A stretch of 14,427 bases of DNA from Ignavibacteria bacterium. GTDB taxonomy: Bacteria; Bacteroidota; Ignavibacteria; Tepidaquicellales; OLB5. A program made the translations under genes and the position numbers. This document shows, piece after piece, positions 14,159-14,427 of this stretch (the stretch's first letter is position 1; each line of letters starts with the position of its first letter). The stretch lies in contig JAUQWT010000400.1 of NCBI GenBank assembly GCA_030835005.1, positions 1-14,427 on the forward strand. Reading direction: 5' to 3'. Under the pieces are notes generated by a model. The model was not told the DNA's origin, did no database searches, and was given only the letters and a program-made list of their open reading frames with translations.

Positions 14159-14427
14159 AGATATTATACGTCAGTTCAAACGGCGGCATTCATGACTACC
14201 GGTTCCTAAAAAAACTGACCGAAGATTATGAAGTTCTTTTCTTATTCTATGCCTCCGGGGAAATAATCCCGGAGATAGATAAGCTGCCGCATCTGCAGAT
14301 AATCTGTAAGAAGCCGGCGTTCCGTTCAATGCCGCTCCTTAGCGAGATATGGCATTTCAAGCGGGCAGTAAGAGAGTTCAAACCCGATATTATTCACTCA
14401 GGTTACGTATGGCAAACAGGGATACTT
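14155..14427 (+). CDS. Glycosyltransferase, GT4-like, N-terminal part only (cut by window edge)
   Basis: A reading frame of 91 codons runs open to the end of the window from a TTG that overlaps the preceding stop by four bases (TTGA). The translation starts LKILYVSSNGGIHDYRFLKK, a typical first strand and glycine-rich loop of a GT-B glycosyltransferase, and continues to FKPDIIHSGYVWQTG, the acceptor-domain D-I-I-H-S motif of GT4 enzymes. The donor-binding domain lies beyond the window, so the family call is moderate and the function within the glycan pathway is open. Tight overlap implies co-transcription with the membrane protein. Confidence 0.75.
   Translation, partial: MKILYVSSNGGIHDYRFLKKLTEDYEVLFLFYASGEIIPEIDKLPHLQIICKKPAFRSMPLLSEIWHFKRAVREFKPDIIHSGYVWQTGIL

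Noticed and set aside
1..14427. CRISPR arrays, tRNA or rRNA genes, insertion-sequence transposases
   Set aside because: Reading the gaps and both strands showed no regularly spaced repeats, cloverleaf-like genes or transposase motifs.

Overview
This window looks like a surface-polysaccharide or glycolipid biosynthesis locus from a moderately AT-rich bacterium. Every gene lies on the + strand. A complete housekeeping exonuclease III gene sits at the left edge, closed off by a clear rho-independent terminator. The likely host is in the Bacteroidota/Ignavibacteriota/Chlorobiota neighbourhood. That placement is an inference from weak or absent Shine-Dalgarno sites, frequent TTG/GTG starts and short dispersed GTCATTCTGAG...GAAGAATCC-type repeats between genes. 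No rRNA or other phylogenetic marker is present to confirm it.

Layout. 44-823 is xth, followed by a terminator at about 852-885 and a gap holding one repeat copy. 1042-9369 is a first group: a polyprenyl-phosphate-type family 2 glycosyltransferase (GT2), a heptosyltransferase-like GT9 protein with extra cysteine motifs, a GT4 transferase, two NAD-dependent sugar epimerase/dehydratases, a DegT-family aminotransferase that looks short at its C-terminus, a polytopic membrane protein and a methyltransferase. 9546-14427 is a second group: another two-TM GT2, a PurN-like formyltransferase, a WbqC-family protein, a very clear WecE/RffA aminotransferase, a paralogue of the first membrane protein, and the start of a further GT4 transferase cut by the window edge. 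No gene-free stretch exceeds 300 bases; the longest is 824-1041.

How the genes may work together. WecE-type enzymes make dTDP-4-amino-4,6-dideoxygalactose, and the formyltransferase and WbqC protein beside it are natural candidates for modifying the new amine. The GT2 proteins resemble ArnC/GtrB enzymes, which load sugars onto undecaprenyl phosphate. The two multi-pass membrane proteins could be the transferases that use such lipid-linked sugars outside the membrane. Aminotransferase, formyltransferase, ArnC-like GT2 and multi-pass protein together recall the Arn (lipid A aminoarabinose) pathway, here with a WecE product instead of Ara4N. This is the main hypothesis offered.

Both groups begin with a two-TM GT2 after an AT-rich gap, and both contain an aminotransferase directly followed by one of the membrane paralogues. 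The intergenic gaps carry small palindromic or dispersed repeats. Some of these intrude on gene ends, shifting apparent starts and stops at 5454/5505, 7521 and 8614-8663.
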